From: Planctomycetota bacterium
Lineage (GTDB): Bacteria > Planctomycetota > Planctomycetia > Pirellulales > Pirellulaceae
Reading direction: 5' to 3'
Assembly (NCBI GenBank): GCA_963204995.1
Contig: CAUJKL010000806.1
Span: 1 to 48,464, forward strand
DNA length: 48,464 bases
Shown here in pieces: positions 1-11,000 of this stretch. How positions within the stretch are numbered: the first letter of the stretch is position 1; every line of letters begins with the position of its first letter. Under the pieces are notes generated by a model. It worked only from the letters and a program-made list of their open reading frames with translations, searched no databases and had not been told where the DNA came from. A program made the position numbers and the translations under genes.

Positions 1-1
1 G

Positions 2-847
2 AACATCCGCAACGAGATGATGCAGACGATGATCGATTGCGGGCTCGATGTTGAATGTCAGCATCACGAAGTCGGAACCGCTGGCCAATCGGAAATCGAC
101 CTGCGTTTCAACGAGCTCGTGAAGATGGCCGATGACATGGCGTTGTACAAGTACATCGTCAAGAACGTCGCGGCTCGGCACAACAAGACGGCGACGTTCA
201 TGCCCAAGCCGATCTTCGGCGACAACGGCAGCGGCATGCACACGCACATGTCGTTCTGGAAAGATGACGAGCCGCTGTTCGCTGGCAGCGGGTATGCCGG
301 GCTCAGCGATATGGCGCTGCATGCCATTGGCGGATTGCTGCGGCACGCGCCCGCGCTGCTCGCCATTACGAATCCCACCACGAACAGCTACAAACGACTG
401 GTTCCCGGTTACGAAGCGCCGGTCAATCTGGCCTACTCACAGCGTAACCGTTCGGCAGCCTGCCGCATTCCAATGGCCAGCCCCAGCCCCAAGGCCAAGC
501 GAGTCGAGTTCCGCTGTCCGGATCCCAGTTGCAATCCCTATCTCGCTTTTGCGGCCATGACGATGGCCGCCATCGATGGCATTCAGAACAAGATCAGCCC
601 CGGCGATCCGCTCGACAAGAACATCTACGATCTCGAACCGGAAGAAGCGTCGAACGTAGCCCAGGCTCCCGGTTCGCTTGACGACGCGCTGAATGCTCTG
701 GCCGACGATCACGAATTCCTGCTTCGCGGCGACGTCTGCACTCGCGATGTGATTTCAACGTGGATCGCTTACAAGCGAAAGCAGGAAGTTGACGCAATCC
801 GAGTGCGGCCCCATCCGTACGAGTTCTGTTTGTATTACGATGTCTAA
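2..847 (+). CDS. glnA: Glutamine synthetase type I, C-terminal part (5' truncated by window edge)
   Basis: Frame open from window start; motifs [55 protein letters not shown]. Confidence 0.97.
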   Translation, partial: NIRNEMMQTMIDCGLDVECQHHEVGTAGQSEIDLRFNELVKMADDMALYKYIVKNVAARHNKTATFMPKPIFGDNGSGMHTHMSFWKDDEPLFAGSGYAGLSDMALHAIGGLLRHAPALLAITNPTTNSYKRLVPGYEAPVNLAYSQRNRSAACRIPMASPSPKAKRVEFRCPDPSCNPYLAFAAMTMAAIDGIQNKISPGDPLDKNIYDLEPEEASNVAQAPGSLDDALNALADDHEFLLRGDVCTRDVISTWIAYKRKQEVDAIRVRPHPYEFCLYYDV

Positions 848-879
848 CGTGTTCGCGTGATACAGGCACAGGATTGCGG

Positions 880-2091
880 ATGATCGAATCGAGTCTGTTG
901 TTCTTTGATGAACTTCGTCGAACGTTCCGCGTTGTCGACGCAGTGGACATCTTGCTCGTGTCGGTGTTCTTGTATGGCAGCCTGTTATGGTTCCAGCGAA
1001 CTGCCTCGCGAGGGGTGCTGAGCGGCGTTACGGCGCTGGCCGCTGTCTACTTCATCGCTCGCGGGCTGGATATGTACCTGACCGCGTTGGCGTTCCATAC
1101 GACGTTTGCGGTGTTGCTCTTTATTCTGGTCGTTGTCTTTCAAGAGGATCTGCGCCGCCTGTTCGAGCACGTCGCGGCGCTGCGAACTGTCCGGTTTCGG
1201 CAGAATTCAGACGTCTTCAGTGATCTGGACGAATTGGTTGAACTGCTGTTTCACATGGCACACACCAGGACCGGTGCGTTGATCGTGCTAAAGGGCAGGG
1301 AACCACTCGCCCGCCATCTGCATGGAGGCGTGGCACTGGGAGGTCGCCTTAGCAAGCCGCTGTTGTACAGCATCTTCGACTCGCATACGCCCGGCCACGA
1401 CGGCGCAGTCATCCTCGAACACGACCGGATCGAACAGTTTGCTGCTCACTTGCCCATCTCGAAGAATTCCCAAGAGATCGCGGGACGTGGCACGCGACAC
1501 AGTGCCGCACTCGGGCTGTCGGAATGCTCCGATTCGTTGACGGTCGTCGTCTCGGAAGAGCGCGGAGTCGTCAGCGTTGCTGAAGCAGGCGAGTTGACGG
1601 AGATGGCGACAGCGACCGATCTAAAGCAACGCTTAGTAGCGTTCTTCGCGGCAAAGTTCCCCAACGTGACGCAACCGTTTTGGAAGCGTTTCCTGATTCA
1701 GCATGGTCAGTTGAAGATCTTGGCCTTGTCGATTGCGGTTGTGGCTTGGTTCGTTCTCGCCTACGACCCGCACACCCTGCAGCGGACTTTCGTCGTCCCG
1801 ACCGAATACCGCAATCTACCTCGTGATTTGCTGCTCGACGAAACCGCCCCGAACGAAGCTCGCGTGACACTCTCGGGGTCCGAACGCAACTTTCGCTTTC
1901 TAGAGCCCGGCAGCCTAAAAGTCACGCTGGACCTTGCCGGCGCACACGCGGGCTATCAAGAGTTTCCCATCACAGACCGCAACATTCGGCTGCCGCTCAA
2001 CCTGATGCCGTATCGTATCGAACCGCGAATCATCCGACTTTACCTTCGCGAGCGATCCTCCGACGCGACTGCCAATCCCGCCGTAAAATGA
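880..2091 (+). CDS. Membrane diadenylate cyclase (CdaA/DisA_N-like) fused to a C-terminal YbbR/CdaR-like domain
   Basis: N-terminal TM helices; DAC motifs HDGAVIL and GTRHSAALGLSE; C-terminal TM then TFVVPTEYRNLP...VTLSG, YbbR-like. ATG at 880 preferred over TTG at 874. Confidence 0.88.
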   Translation: MIESSLLFFDELRRTFRVVDAVDILLVSVFLYGSLLWFQRTASRGVLSGVTALAAVYFIARGLDMYLTALAFHTTFAVLLFILVVVFQEDLRRLFEHVAALRTVRFRQNSDVFSDLDELVELLFHMAHTRTGALIVLKGREPLARHLHGGVALGGRLSKPLLYSIFDSHTPGHDGAVILEHDRIEQFAAHLPISKNSQEIAGRGTRHSAALGLSECSDSLTVVVSEERGVVSVAEAGELTEMATATDLKQRLVAFFAAKFPNVTQPFWKRFLIQHGQLKILALSIAVVAWFVLAYDPHTLQRTFVVPTEYRNLPRDLLLDETAPNEARVTLSGSERNFRFLEPGSLKVTLDLAGAHAGYQEFPITDRNIRLPLNLMPYRIEPRIIRLYLRERSSDATANPAVK

Positions 2092-2116
2092 AGAACGCAC
2101 AATAACAACACTCGGG

Positions 2117-2258
2117 GGGAGCGTTGCTACATGACATTTAGCCAGAGCGTAGGAGGTAGAAAGCTCCTCCGGCCCGAAGGCTCGAAACAGCCACTGCCGG
2201 GTGCCGTAAGGCCCCGGTCGACGACGTGCGAAGATTTAACCGAAGTAGCAACACTCTC
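2117..2258 (+). ncRNA. Candidate structured RNA or leader upstream of gdhA
   Basis: Closing stem GGGAG-c-GTTGCTAC (2117-2130) with GTAGCAAC-a-CTCTC (2245-2258); internal hairpins GGAGG/CCTCC and GCC-GTAA-GGC (GNRA loop). Confidence 0.35.
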
Positions 2259-2332
2259 ACCACCGGTCACTGCCTCGCGGACGCCGAACGTCTATACTGA
2301 AAGCACCTCCAATGAAGAAAGGGATTCGCAAT

Positions 2333-3631
2333 ATGTCATCCACCATTCACCCATTCGATCAAGATATCGACGACAACACGGAGTGGGACTCGCCCATGTT
2401 CCGGCTGGCTCAACAGCAGTTCTTAAAAGCCGCCGAGATCATGTCGCTCGACGAAAACGTTCGCGACCGACTGCTGTTCCCCCAGCGATCGCTAACCGTC
2501 AGCTTTCCGTGCCGACGCGATGAATACGCGGAAGTCGAGACGGTCTTCGGCTATCGTGTGCAGCATGTACTAACGATGGGACCAACCAAGGGCGGTATCC
2601 GCTATCACCAAGACGTCAACCTGGGCGAAGTATCGGCACTCGCGATGTGGATGACTTGGAAGTGCGCATTGATGGAGTTGCCGTTCGGCGGTGCGAAGGG
2701 CGGCGTGAGAATCGATCCCACGAAACTATCCCGCTCGGAACTACAGCGGCTCACGCGGCGCTATACGATGGAGATTACGGATATCATCGGGCCCGATCGC
2801 GACATACCCGCACCCGACATGGGAACTAACGAGCAGGTGATGGCCTGGATCATGGACACCTACAGCCAGCAAGTCGGTTACGCGGTTCCTGAGATCGTCA
2901 CGGGAAAGCCCGTCGTCCTGGGCGGTTCCCTCGGCCGAACGGAGGCCACCGGGCGCGGACTTGTGTATCTGATCTGCGAAGCCGCGAACCACATGGGAAT
3001 GGATCTGAAGAAATCGACTGCCGTCGTGCAAGGTTTTGGCAATGTAGGCAGCAACACGATTCGTTTTCTGGCCGAAAGCGGCGTCAAAATCATCGGCGTC
3101 AGCGACGTCTCGACTGGTCTGCACAACCCGAATGGTCTGGAAGTGAATTCGCTACTGGAACACATCGACCAGCATGGAATTCTAAAAGGCTATGCGGGCG
3201 CAAGCGAAATCTCCAACAGCGAGTTGCTGGAATTGAAGTGCGACATCCTCGCGCCCTGTGCTCTACAGAATCAGATCACATCGAAGAACGCGAGTAAGCT
3301 GAACTGCCGCATGTTGGCCGAAGGTGCCAACGGCCCGACGACACTGGAGGCAGATCAGATCTTGATCGACAAGGAAGTGTTTATCGTGCCTGATATCCTC
3401 GGGAATGCGGGCGGCGTCACCGTCTCCTATTTCGAATGGGTGCAAGACACACAGAATTTCACCTGGTCGCTGGAAGAGATCAACGATCGCCTTCACAAAA
3501 TCATGGTCGGCGCATTCAATCGCACGGTGCTCCGCAGCCAACGCGATAAGCTCGACATGCGCACCGCCGCCATGATCGAAGGCATCCAGCGCGTTGCCAA
3601 GGCCAAACTGTTGCGTGGGTTGTTCCCGTAA
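2333..3631 (+). CDS. gdhA: Glu/Leu/Phe/Val dehydrogenase (glutamate dehydrogenase)
   Basis: GPTKGGIRYHQDVNLGEVSALAMWMTWKCALMELPFGGAKGG, VQGFGNVGSN; start at 2333 favoured by upstream AAAGGGA; ORF also open from 2312. Confidence 0.93.
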   Translation: MSSTIHPFDQDIDDNTEWDSPMFRLAQQQFLKAAEIMSLDENVRDRLLFPQRSLTVSFPCRRDEYAEVETVFGYRVQHVLTMGPTKGGIRYHQDVNLGEVSALAMWMTWKCALMELPFGGAKGGVRIDPTKLSRSELQRLTRRYTMEITDIIGPDRDIPAPDMGTNEQVMAWIMDTYSQQVGYAVPEIVTGKPVVLGGSLGRTEATGRGLVYLICEAANHMGMDLKKSTAVVQGFGNVGSNTIRFLAESGVKIIGVSDVSTGLHNPNGLEVNSLLEHIDQHGILKGYAGASEISNSELLELKCDILAPCALQNQITSKNASKLNCRMLAEGANGPTTLEADQILIDKEVFIVPDILGNAGGVTVSYFEWVQDTQNFTWSLEEINDRLHKIMVGAFNRTVLRSQRDKLDMRTAAMIEGIQRVAKAKLLRGLFP

Positions 3632-3645
3632 GGACCGCCAGTCTG

Positions 3646-5430
3646 ATGCCCGACCTGATCGCACAAGGAGCTTCGCCCGAGCAGCGTTGGCGACGGCCTG
3701 TTCCACTGGGACAGGCGATTGCGGTTGGACGGTCAGCCGGTCGCTGGTCGGTGCCTTGGGACGATCGCGTTTCGCGAACGCACGTCCGCTTGTCATTCGA
3801 AGCCGGACAGCTGTCGGTGACGCGTGTTCCCGAGTCGCTGAATCCGGTCTTCTATTTGGGGACGGCTCGCGACCAATTCGAATTGCGATGCGGCGAACAT
3901 TTCGTGATCGGTAGTACGACGTTCTCGCTGGTGGAACAGCATCTTGGTGCCACGCTCGACGCACCGCCGCCGGTGACCGAAGAGACCATCTCGCACGAGT
4001 TCTTGCAGCAGCTGCGCTTTCGCGATGCGGATCGACGGATTGATGCTCTGTCGAAATTGCCGGAGATCTTCTCCGCTGCCGTGACCGAGGATGAGCAGTC
4101 GGCACAGTTAGTCGAAGTCCTGTTGGCGAGCATTCCGCAAGCCAACTTTGTGGGCATCGCTGAAGTCTCGACGTCCGGTGGCGAGATCACGACGAGGCCT
4201 TGGGAACGCCGCGATCTCCAACGCGGTGCGAATCTGCCGAGCGAGCGATTGATTCGGCAAGCTCTTGAGAGTCGGGCAAGTGTGGTTCACACTTGGAGAC
4301 AGGACTCGTCCGATTCCGAAATGAGCTTTACTCAACACGACAGCTCCGATTGGGCGTTCTGTGTGCCGTTGACGGACGGAATTGAATGTTCGCGTGCTGT
4401 TTACGTTGCAGGTAACTTTTCCCACGTCGGGCCGAAACCTACGCCGAGTCTTCTCACGGAAGACGTCAAGTTTGTCGATCTCGCGGCACGGACGCTGGGC
4501 CACCTGCGCGGCTTGCGCCGCTTCGAGCGGGAGACGGCTAACTTGAGACAATTCATCTCACCGGTCGTCATGGAGACGCTGATCGATCAAGATCCCGAGC
4601 TGGCCCTTGCTCCGCGCGAAGCCGACGTGTCGGTGCTGTTTTGCGATTTACGCGGTTTCTCGCGGCGTACAGAACAAGAGGCGGATGACTTGCTGGGGCT
4701 CTTGCATCGGGTCAGCGACGCTCTGGGCGTCATGACACGGCAGATCCTCGCTCACGGCGGCGTCGTCGGAGATTTTCATGGCGATGCGGCCATGGGATTT
4801 TGGGGTTGGCCGTTCGCGCAAGAAGACACCGCAGCCAGAGTTTGTCAGGCAGCACTCGCGATTCGCCGCGAATTTGCAGACGCTGCGATCGCCGCAGGCC
4901 ATCCGCTGTCGAATTTCCGGATGGGGATCGGTATCGCCTCGGGACGTGCGGTCGCTGGCAAGATTGGTACGATCGATCAGGTGAAGATTACGGTCTTTGG
5001 GCCCGTGGTGAATCTGGCGTCGCGATTAGAGTCGATGACCAAGACGCTCCGCGCGTCGATCCTGCTCGACGAGTCGACCGCCGCCTACATTCGCGAGCAC
5101 GTCCCGACATCTCTCGCCCGGGTCCGGCGAATCGCCAATGTGCGACCTTACGGAATGGCGACCGCCGTGGAAGTTAGCGAGTTGCTGCCGCCGGTGACGG
5201 AGTTTCCCGAACTCTCGGACAGTGCAATCGCGGTGTACGAGCAAGCCCTGGATGCATTGTCGAAAGGTGATTGGGAGCGTTCTTTCTCGCTGTTGCATCA
5301 GGTTCCCGCGACCGACCGCGTCAAAGATTTTTTGACCGTCTTCATCGCCCAGAATAACCGCACCCCGCCCCAAGACTGGGATGGTACTGTTCCGCTGGGC
5401 CATGACAGCCAGCACGGTGATCGCGCTTAA
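3646..5430 (+). CDS. FHA domain - GAF-like region - class III adenylate/guanylate cyclase
   Basis: FHA-like WDDRVSRTHVRLSFE; cyclase motifs VSVLFCDLRGFSRRTE, GDFHGDAAMGFWGWP, VFGPVVNLASRLE. Confidence 0.88.
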   Translation: MPDLIAQGASPEQRWRRPVPLGQAIAVGRSAGRWSVPWDDRVSRTHVRLSFEAGQLSVTRVPESLNPVFYLGTARDQFELRCGEHFVIGSTTFSLVEQHLGATLDAPPPVTEETISHEFLQQLRFRDADRRIDALSKLPEIFSAAVTEDEQSAQLVEVLLASIPQANFVGIAEVSTSGGEITTRPWERRDLQRGANLPSERLIRQALESRASVVHTWRQDSSDSEMSFTQHDSSDWAFCVPLTDGIECSRAVYVAGNFSHVGPKPTPSLLTEDVKFVDLAARTLGHLRGLRRFERETANLRQFISPVVMETLIDQDPELALAPREADVSVLFCDLRGFSRRTEQEADDLLGLLHRVSDALGVMTRQILAHGGVVGDFHGDAAMGFWGWPFAQEDTAARVCQAALAIRREFADAAIAAGHPLSNFRMGIGIASGRAVAGKIGTIDQVKITVFGPVVNLASRLESMTKTLRASILLDESTAAYIREHVPTSLARVRRIANVRPYGMATAVEVSELLPPVTEFPELSDSAIAVYEQALDALSKGDWERSFSLLHQVPATDRVKDFLTVFIAQNNRTPPQDWDGTVPLGHDSQHGDRA

Positions 5431-5511
5431 CCGGTTGACAACTCCGGCTGATTCACCGAAGCTCGCAACTTCCCCTTGTTAGTTTCCGCCCAGACAGAAA
5501 GTTAAGTAGCA

Positions 5512-5793
5512 ATGGCCAAAGCGAAAGCAAGACACATTTTAGTCGACACTGAAATCAAGTGCGAAGAGCTCAAGCAGGAGATCGAAAGCGGTGCGGACTT
5601 CGGAGCCGTTGCAGCACAACACTCGCAATGCCCTTCCGGTCGGCAAGGTGGTGCCTTGGGCGAGTTCGGTCCGGGCCAAATGGTCCCCGAATTCGACAAG
5701 GTGGTCTTTAGCGGCGCACTGAACAAGGTCCACGGCCCCGTGAAGACTCAGTTCGGTTACCACTTGCTCGAGATCACCAGCCGCACCGATTAG
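5512..5793 (+). CDS. Parvulin-type peptidyl-prolyl cis-trans isomerase
   Basis: ARHILV...GADFGAVAAQHSQCPSGRQGGALGEFGPGQMVPEFDKVVF..TQFGYHLLEI, PpiC-like. Confidence 0.93.
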   Translation: MAKAKARHILVDTEIKCEELKQEIESGADFGAVAAQHSQCPSGRQGGALGEFGPGQMVPEFDKVVFSGALNKVHGPVKTQFGYHLLEITSRTD

Positions 5794-5825
5794 CAGCTTC
5801 CGTTTACATGTCTTTGTGAGCGTGC

Positions 5826-7280
5826 ATGTTCAGTTCTGATTTCGACTACCGCTCGTTCTTGGGACTGACGGGCGCCCTCGTCGTCACCCTACTCGAGTTA
5901 ACGGCCCTGCTCACAGCCGTTCACGCGATCATGACATCGCGCACTTCGCAGGGAGCGATCGCTTGGGCCATCAGTCTCGTGACGCCGCCCTTGGCCTTCT
6001 TCGCACTCCCCGCGTATTGGATCTTCGGACGCAGCCGCTTCGAGGGTTACGTCAAAGCCAGGCGACAGGGCCAGACGCCCATGCATGGCGTCCTGCAGGA
6101 TGTTGGTCGCTTTGCTCGCGATCAAGGACTCGTACGGACGGATGCCACAGGGGCGGATGCGGTGTTGGAACGCCTCGCGTGGATGCCGTTCACTCTCAAG
6201 AACCGAGTTCGGTTACTGATCAATGGAAAGGCGACATTCGACGCGATTTTGGCCGCCATCGACTCGGCCGAAGACTACATTCTCGTACAGTTCTTTATCG
6301 TCAAAGATGATAAGCTGGGGCAAGAACTGAAAAACCGCCTGCTGGCGAGACGGCGAGAAGGCATACGCGTCTATTTTATTTACGACGAGATGGGCAGCCA
6401 CAAACTGTCGTCGGCTTACGTACGCGAGTTGCGAGATGCCGGCATTGAAATGCGCCCCTTCCACTCGAACCGTCGCAACCGTTTCCAACTCAACTTTCGC
6501 AACCATCGGAAGATTGTCGTCGTCGATGGCAAGATCGCCTTCGTCGGTGGTTCGAACGTCGGTGACGAGTATATGGGAAGGAGCAAGACGTTCGGCCCGT
6601 GGCGCGATACTCACGCCCAACTCGAAGGTCCGTCGGTGCATGCCGTACAGCTGTCTTTCCTCGAAGACTGGTACTGGGCGACCCATGAAGTCCCAGAATT
6701 GAACTGGATTCCCGTTGCCGCCGCTGACGGCGAGCAGGATGTTCTGGTCTTACCGACCGGGCCTGCCGATAGCCTCGAATCGTGCGGGCTGTTCTTCATC
6801 CAGATGATCAGCATGGCGACGAATCGTCTGTGGATTGCCAGTCCATACTTCGTGCCGGACATTCATGTCATCGCGGCGTTGCAACTGGCCGCGTTGCGAG
6901 GTGTTGATGTGCGAATCATGCTGCCCGAGAGGCCCGATCTGCTGCTCGTCTACCTCGCGTCGTTTTCCTACTTGCAGGAGTTGGAAGATGTTGGCGTCAA
7001 GATCTACCGCTACCAACCGGGCTTCCTGCATCAGAAGACTTTGGTAGTCGATAATCGCTGGGCCGCCGTGGGGACAGCGAATCTGGACAACCGTTCGTTT
7101 CGCTTGAACTTCGAGATTACCGTCCTCGTGGAAGATCGAGGCTTCGCCGCCGAGGCTGCCAAGATGTTCGAGGATGATTTCGCCGAGTGTCGCATCGCCG
7201 AAGCGGATGACTTGGAGCAACGTTCGCTCTGGTTCAAGGTCGGCGTCCGCATCGCGCGCCTCATGTCGCCGATCCTCTGA
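5826..7280 (+). CDS. cls: Cardiolipin synthase (phospholipase D family)
   Basis: N-terminal TM helices; two HKD motifs NHRKIVVVDGKIAFVGGSNVGDEY and HQKTLVVDNRWAAVGTANLDNRSF. Confidence 0.95.
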   Translation: MFSSDFDYRSFLGLTGALVVTLLELTALLTAVHAIMTSRTSQGAIAWAISLVTPPLAFFALPAYWIFGRSRFEGYVKARRQGQTPMHGVLQDVGRFARDQGLVRTDATGADAVLERLAWMPFTLKNRVRLLINGKATFDAILAAIDSAEDYILVQFFIVKDDKLGQELKNRLLARRREGIRVYFIYDEMGSHKLSSAYVRELRDAGIEMRPFHSNRRNRFQLNFRNHRKIVVVDGKIAFVGGSNVGDEYMGRSKTFGPWRDTHAQLEGPSVHAVQLSFLEDWYWATHEVPELNWIPVAAADGEQDVLVLPTGPADSLESCGLFFIQMISMATNRLWIASPYFVPDIHVIAALQLAALRGVDVRIMLPERPDLLLVYLASFSYLQELEDVGVKIYRYQPGFLHQKTLVVDNRWAAVGTANLDNRSFRLNFEITVLVEDRGFAAEAAKMFEDDFAECRIAEADDLEQRSLWFKVGVRIARLMSPIL

Positions 7281-8054
7281 GTGCCAATAACAGGATCGGT
7301 TCCGAATGGCGTTACGGAACACCGAGACCGATATGTCCAACTTAGCTGAACTCCGCGAGTAAACGGGCGATCCGATTACTCAGTTGCTCCCTAAAGCCAT
7401 CAGTCTCTCCTACCGGATCTTGATGGAATAGTGAAGCGGATACCTCGCTGTGTGAGACGAGATATGGCAATCGAGCAATGCGGCGATGTTGTATGGAAGC
7501 AAATCCATGTCGCGGATGAGTTTGGTCTTTGTGCGATGCTGAACGAGACATAGGACACAACACGAACTCGCTCACGGGCATGTCGTTCGTTCTGGTGGCG
7601 TATTCACGCCTTCGTTAACAACTGGACCCGTCCCCGTTTATGTCCGAGCCTTCGTCGTAATTAGACCTGGCTGTTTTATCCGTCCAATCCCCGGCGGGCA
7701 GAGGATGACCTACGTCACTGTCCCTCGTGTGCCACGGCTTGCTCGCAAGCAGTGAAGCGGCAGAGGACAGCACTACTTCTCCGAAGACCCCGAAACAGTG
7801 GCACACCCCGCATCGTTCAAAGCAGGACCACCCGGCCCTAACTCCTACACACGGGAAACGCTCCCATGCCCCCTAGCACGCTTTCAGTCCAGTTCTTTGC
7901 TCTGACAAAGCACTAGACTTTCCATGTGCTGTATGGTCAAATTTTTCTGGAAGCGCATGAAGGTTGGCAGGCACAATGTCTAGAGTCGAAAGTACTGCGT
8001 GGATGCGAGAAGCCTGACGAATACTGGTAGTCGGCGGCGCAAGGGAGACCTATC

Positions 8055-11000
8055 GTGAGCGGTAATGACTTGAGCAAGGGCCGACTTGGTGCCGTTCTTT
8101 GTACTTGCCAGAGTTGCGATACACGCTACGCTTTGGGTGTAAATTCCGTCGTCGTGACGATGGATGATGCACTCGGCCAGTTGTCGAAGATCGGAGGCTT
8201 CAATGTCGGACAACCGCCTACCGGCCTGCCAGACACAATTGGCTTGAAGTACGGTGAAGCATCTTGGCCCGACGGAATTCAACCTCCCGTCCCTTCTGAG
8301 CCGATTCCGTATGCCGTCCAGGAGGCGGAACGAACTAGTCAGGCTCGTAAATGGATTTGCGAGCAGTGCAAGCAGGAGCAAGATTACCCGTGGTGTATCG
8401 ATAGAGCGCGAACCACAACTTCAAGGGCTGCTGGAAATGCGCAGCCTACCCTGCCACAATCGGCTCCGATACCAACGAAGATCCGTTTTTCATGCCCGAG
8501 CTGCAATAAGGCGTTCCGCGTGAACCAAGAGTGGGCAGGTAAACGCGCAAAGTGCTCTGGATGTGGGCAAGCAATCGCGATCCCCACGAACGATGTTGCC
8601 CCAGATGCTGATGCCATGAGAAACGCGGCGGGTAGGGGGGATCTGGGAGAGGTGCAGGAACAGTTGGCGCGTGGTGCCGATGTAAACTCGCAGGACCATA
8701 ACGGAATGACCGCCCTGCACTTCGCCGCCGGAGAAAATCGTGCTGAGGTAGTACGGCTCCTGCTGAATCGCGGAGCCAAGCTAGAGACCAAGACGAATGG
8801 CGGTTTTACTGCGCTTGCGTGGGCTGTTAAATGGCAAGGCGGCGTTGAAGTCACGAAGACGTTGATCGAGCTGGGTGCCGATGTCAATGGTGGTGCTACA
8901 CCGGGGAATACGCCGCTCGACCTTGCGATTATCCAGGGAAAGCAAGACCTGACGGAATTGCTTCGACAGCATGGTGCGAACACGCAAGGGCAAGATTTGA
9001 TGCAAAGAATGGGGCTGTTGGCGACACAACCTGCACTGGGCGCGGCCGAACCATCAACACCACAGAGGATGGGTCTTTCTGCAGAACGAACCAACTATGT
9101 TGAGTCCGACAACCTTGGGACGCGTCAAGACAATATCCAAGCTGCAGATGCCTACTGGACGGCCCGGCAATTTCAAACCGCGAAGGAACCCTACATACTC
9201 TATTCTTTCCCAAGCGAGCAGAATGCGCGAGAGGCACTCCTAGAATTGCCGTGTATCCATGTCTCCAGGGACTCAAAGAAGCTGATTTCCACGGAAACGC
9301 TTACCTTCGGGTATTATACCTCCGGAAATGGCTCCTACGAAGCAATTGTAGCTGGCTGGGGGCTGAGTACTGACCTTTTTGAGAAGGCACGCGCGGCGTT
9401 TCGCCAGTTCGGAGGCAAGCCCTGTGGCGAAGGCGAACTCGCACCTGGCCCGGATTCAAAAGTTCGACACTCACCCCCGGCTGAAAGGTCGTTGTGGGGA
9501 GCAATGCTGGGGTCTTTCTCTGCGGGAAAGCGTAAAGCTGAATCGAATGTCCAGTTGGTGAAACAATATATACAGTTTAATGCAATCGGAATGCCCTGCA
9601 ACTATCTGGTATTCAAGGCTCCGAACAAACAAGCCGCCATGACCTTCCTTCGGAGCAAACCAACACCGCAACCACTTTGCTATTTGATCGTGGAGACGCC
9701 GGACGGTAATTGGGGCCGCGACAAGGATGGGGTATACCAAGAGGCCGTATCGTCCAAGCGAAATAAGGCTTCTGTGGATCCTATTCGTGTCACGTGGGGT
9801 GTGTGTTTAACGGTTATGGTCATTGCGGTAATACTCGGAGTTTGGGCCGTAGTCGGTGATCGGGGTTCATCGGAAATTGGAACGGAACTGGCCGGCGGCA
9901 CCTCCACGCAATCGCAGTCTGTAGAAACGCAACCTACCGCTAGCAACGGACTGGATAAATCAAGCGAGATGGTTGAGCAGGCGGCGGCTTTAGAACCGGC
10001 GATGCCGCCCGACCCGGTCACGTTGATACTGAATGATCTTCGTCGCGGCCAGTTGTCGAGACCTGCGATGCAAGACGCGCTGCAGAGGCTAACTCCCGAA
10101 GTGGTTGCCAGTTCCGTTCCGCAGTTTATCGATGCCCTTGCCGACGAAGATCCTGTCGTCGACCGATTCGTCTTCCTGGTGTTGGGTGCAACATCAGCAG
10201 ACCTTTCCGGTGGACGTCAAGCCGTCGCCAAGCTGATCGAACCTGACTCTCGTGTCGTTGATTCACGATCAACCATCAACAACGTCCCATCTTCGCGAGC
10301 CCATTTGTTGCAACTTCTTCCCAGATTCGGGTTCTCTCCGGAAGAATGCCGCCACATCCTCCGACGACTGTTAGCAGATGGTGACGTCCGCGTACGGGAT
10401 GCGGCCGCAAAGATGCTCGCTGAACTGTCGGCGGCTGAACGTGACCCAGGCGAAGATGCGGAAGCACTCTTGAGCGCGATTGGCAATTCCACAAGAGAGA
10501 GGTTTTATGATGCCGCGCTATACGAAGCATTGACAGCGATCGCTCCACGGGCGCAAACGCAATTGCTGTCCGCGTTAGCCAGCCAGAATCCCACCCTCCG
10601 CGAAGTAGCGCGCCAGGAACTGCTTCGACTTGGGGAATCGCAATTGCTCGACGTCTCGACAGCCGCAAACTTTGTTGACGATGACCGAACGTTCCCAACG
10701 GTCTATGCCGCCGCCGTTCGACTGCGTCCATTCCCCAGGGAAGGCATTCCATTGCTTCTGGCCTCCCTTACGAGGTCGGGAGACTCGCCACAGCCACGAG
10801 AGAAAATCGGGCGTGAAGTCAGCGCCGCCTTGAGTACGGTCGTGCCGGATGACCTTCGAGATTACCTGCCGCAATTCTCGGAGTTACTCGTATCGACCGA
10901 TGCCAACACCCGCAGCGCGGCAATTGGTGCTTTGCAGATGTGTGGTGCTCGTGCAATTCCGATCTTGATGGAGCACAAACTGTCGATTCAAAAGGCATGT

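Noticed and set aside
2117-2258. Assignment of the structured region to a cobalamin or SAM-II riboswitch
   Set aside because: Short look-alikes (GCCACTG, GATTTAACC) are present but the remaining conserved core motifs are not
2131-2523. 130-aa + ORF overlapping the gdhA start
   Set aside because: Low-complexity translation, overlaps gdhA in another frame and coincides with the structured region
7281-8054. Possible small genes in the ~770-bp gap
   Set aside because: ORFs of 60-80 aa have no motif or clear start signal; left unannotated
7980-8381. 133-aa minus ORF
   Set aside because: Antisense to the start of the 1193-aa protein, no recognisable domain
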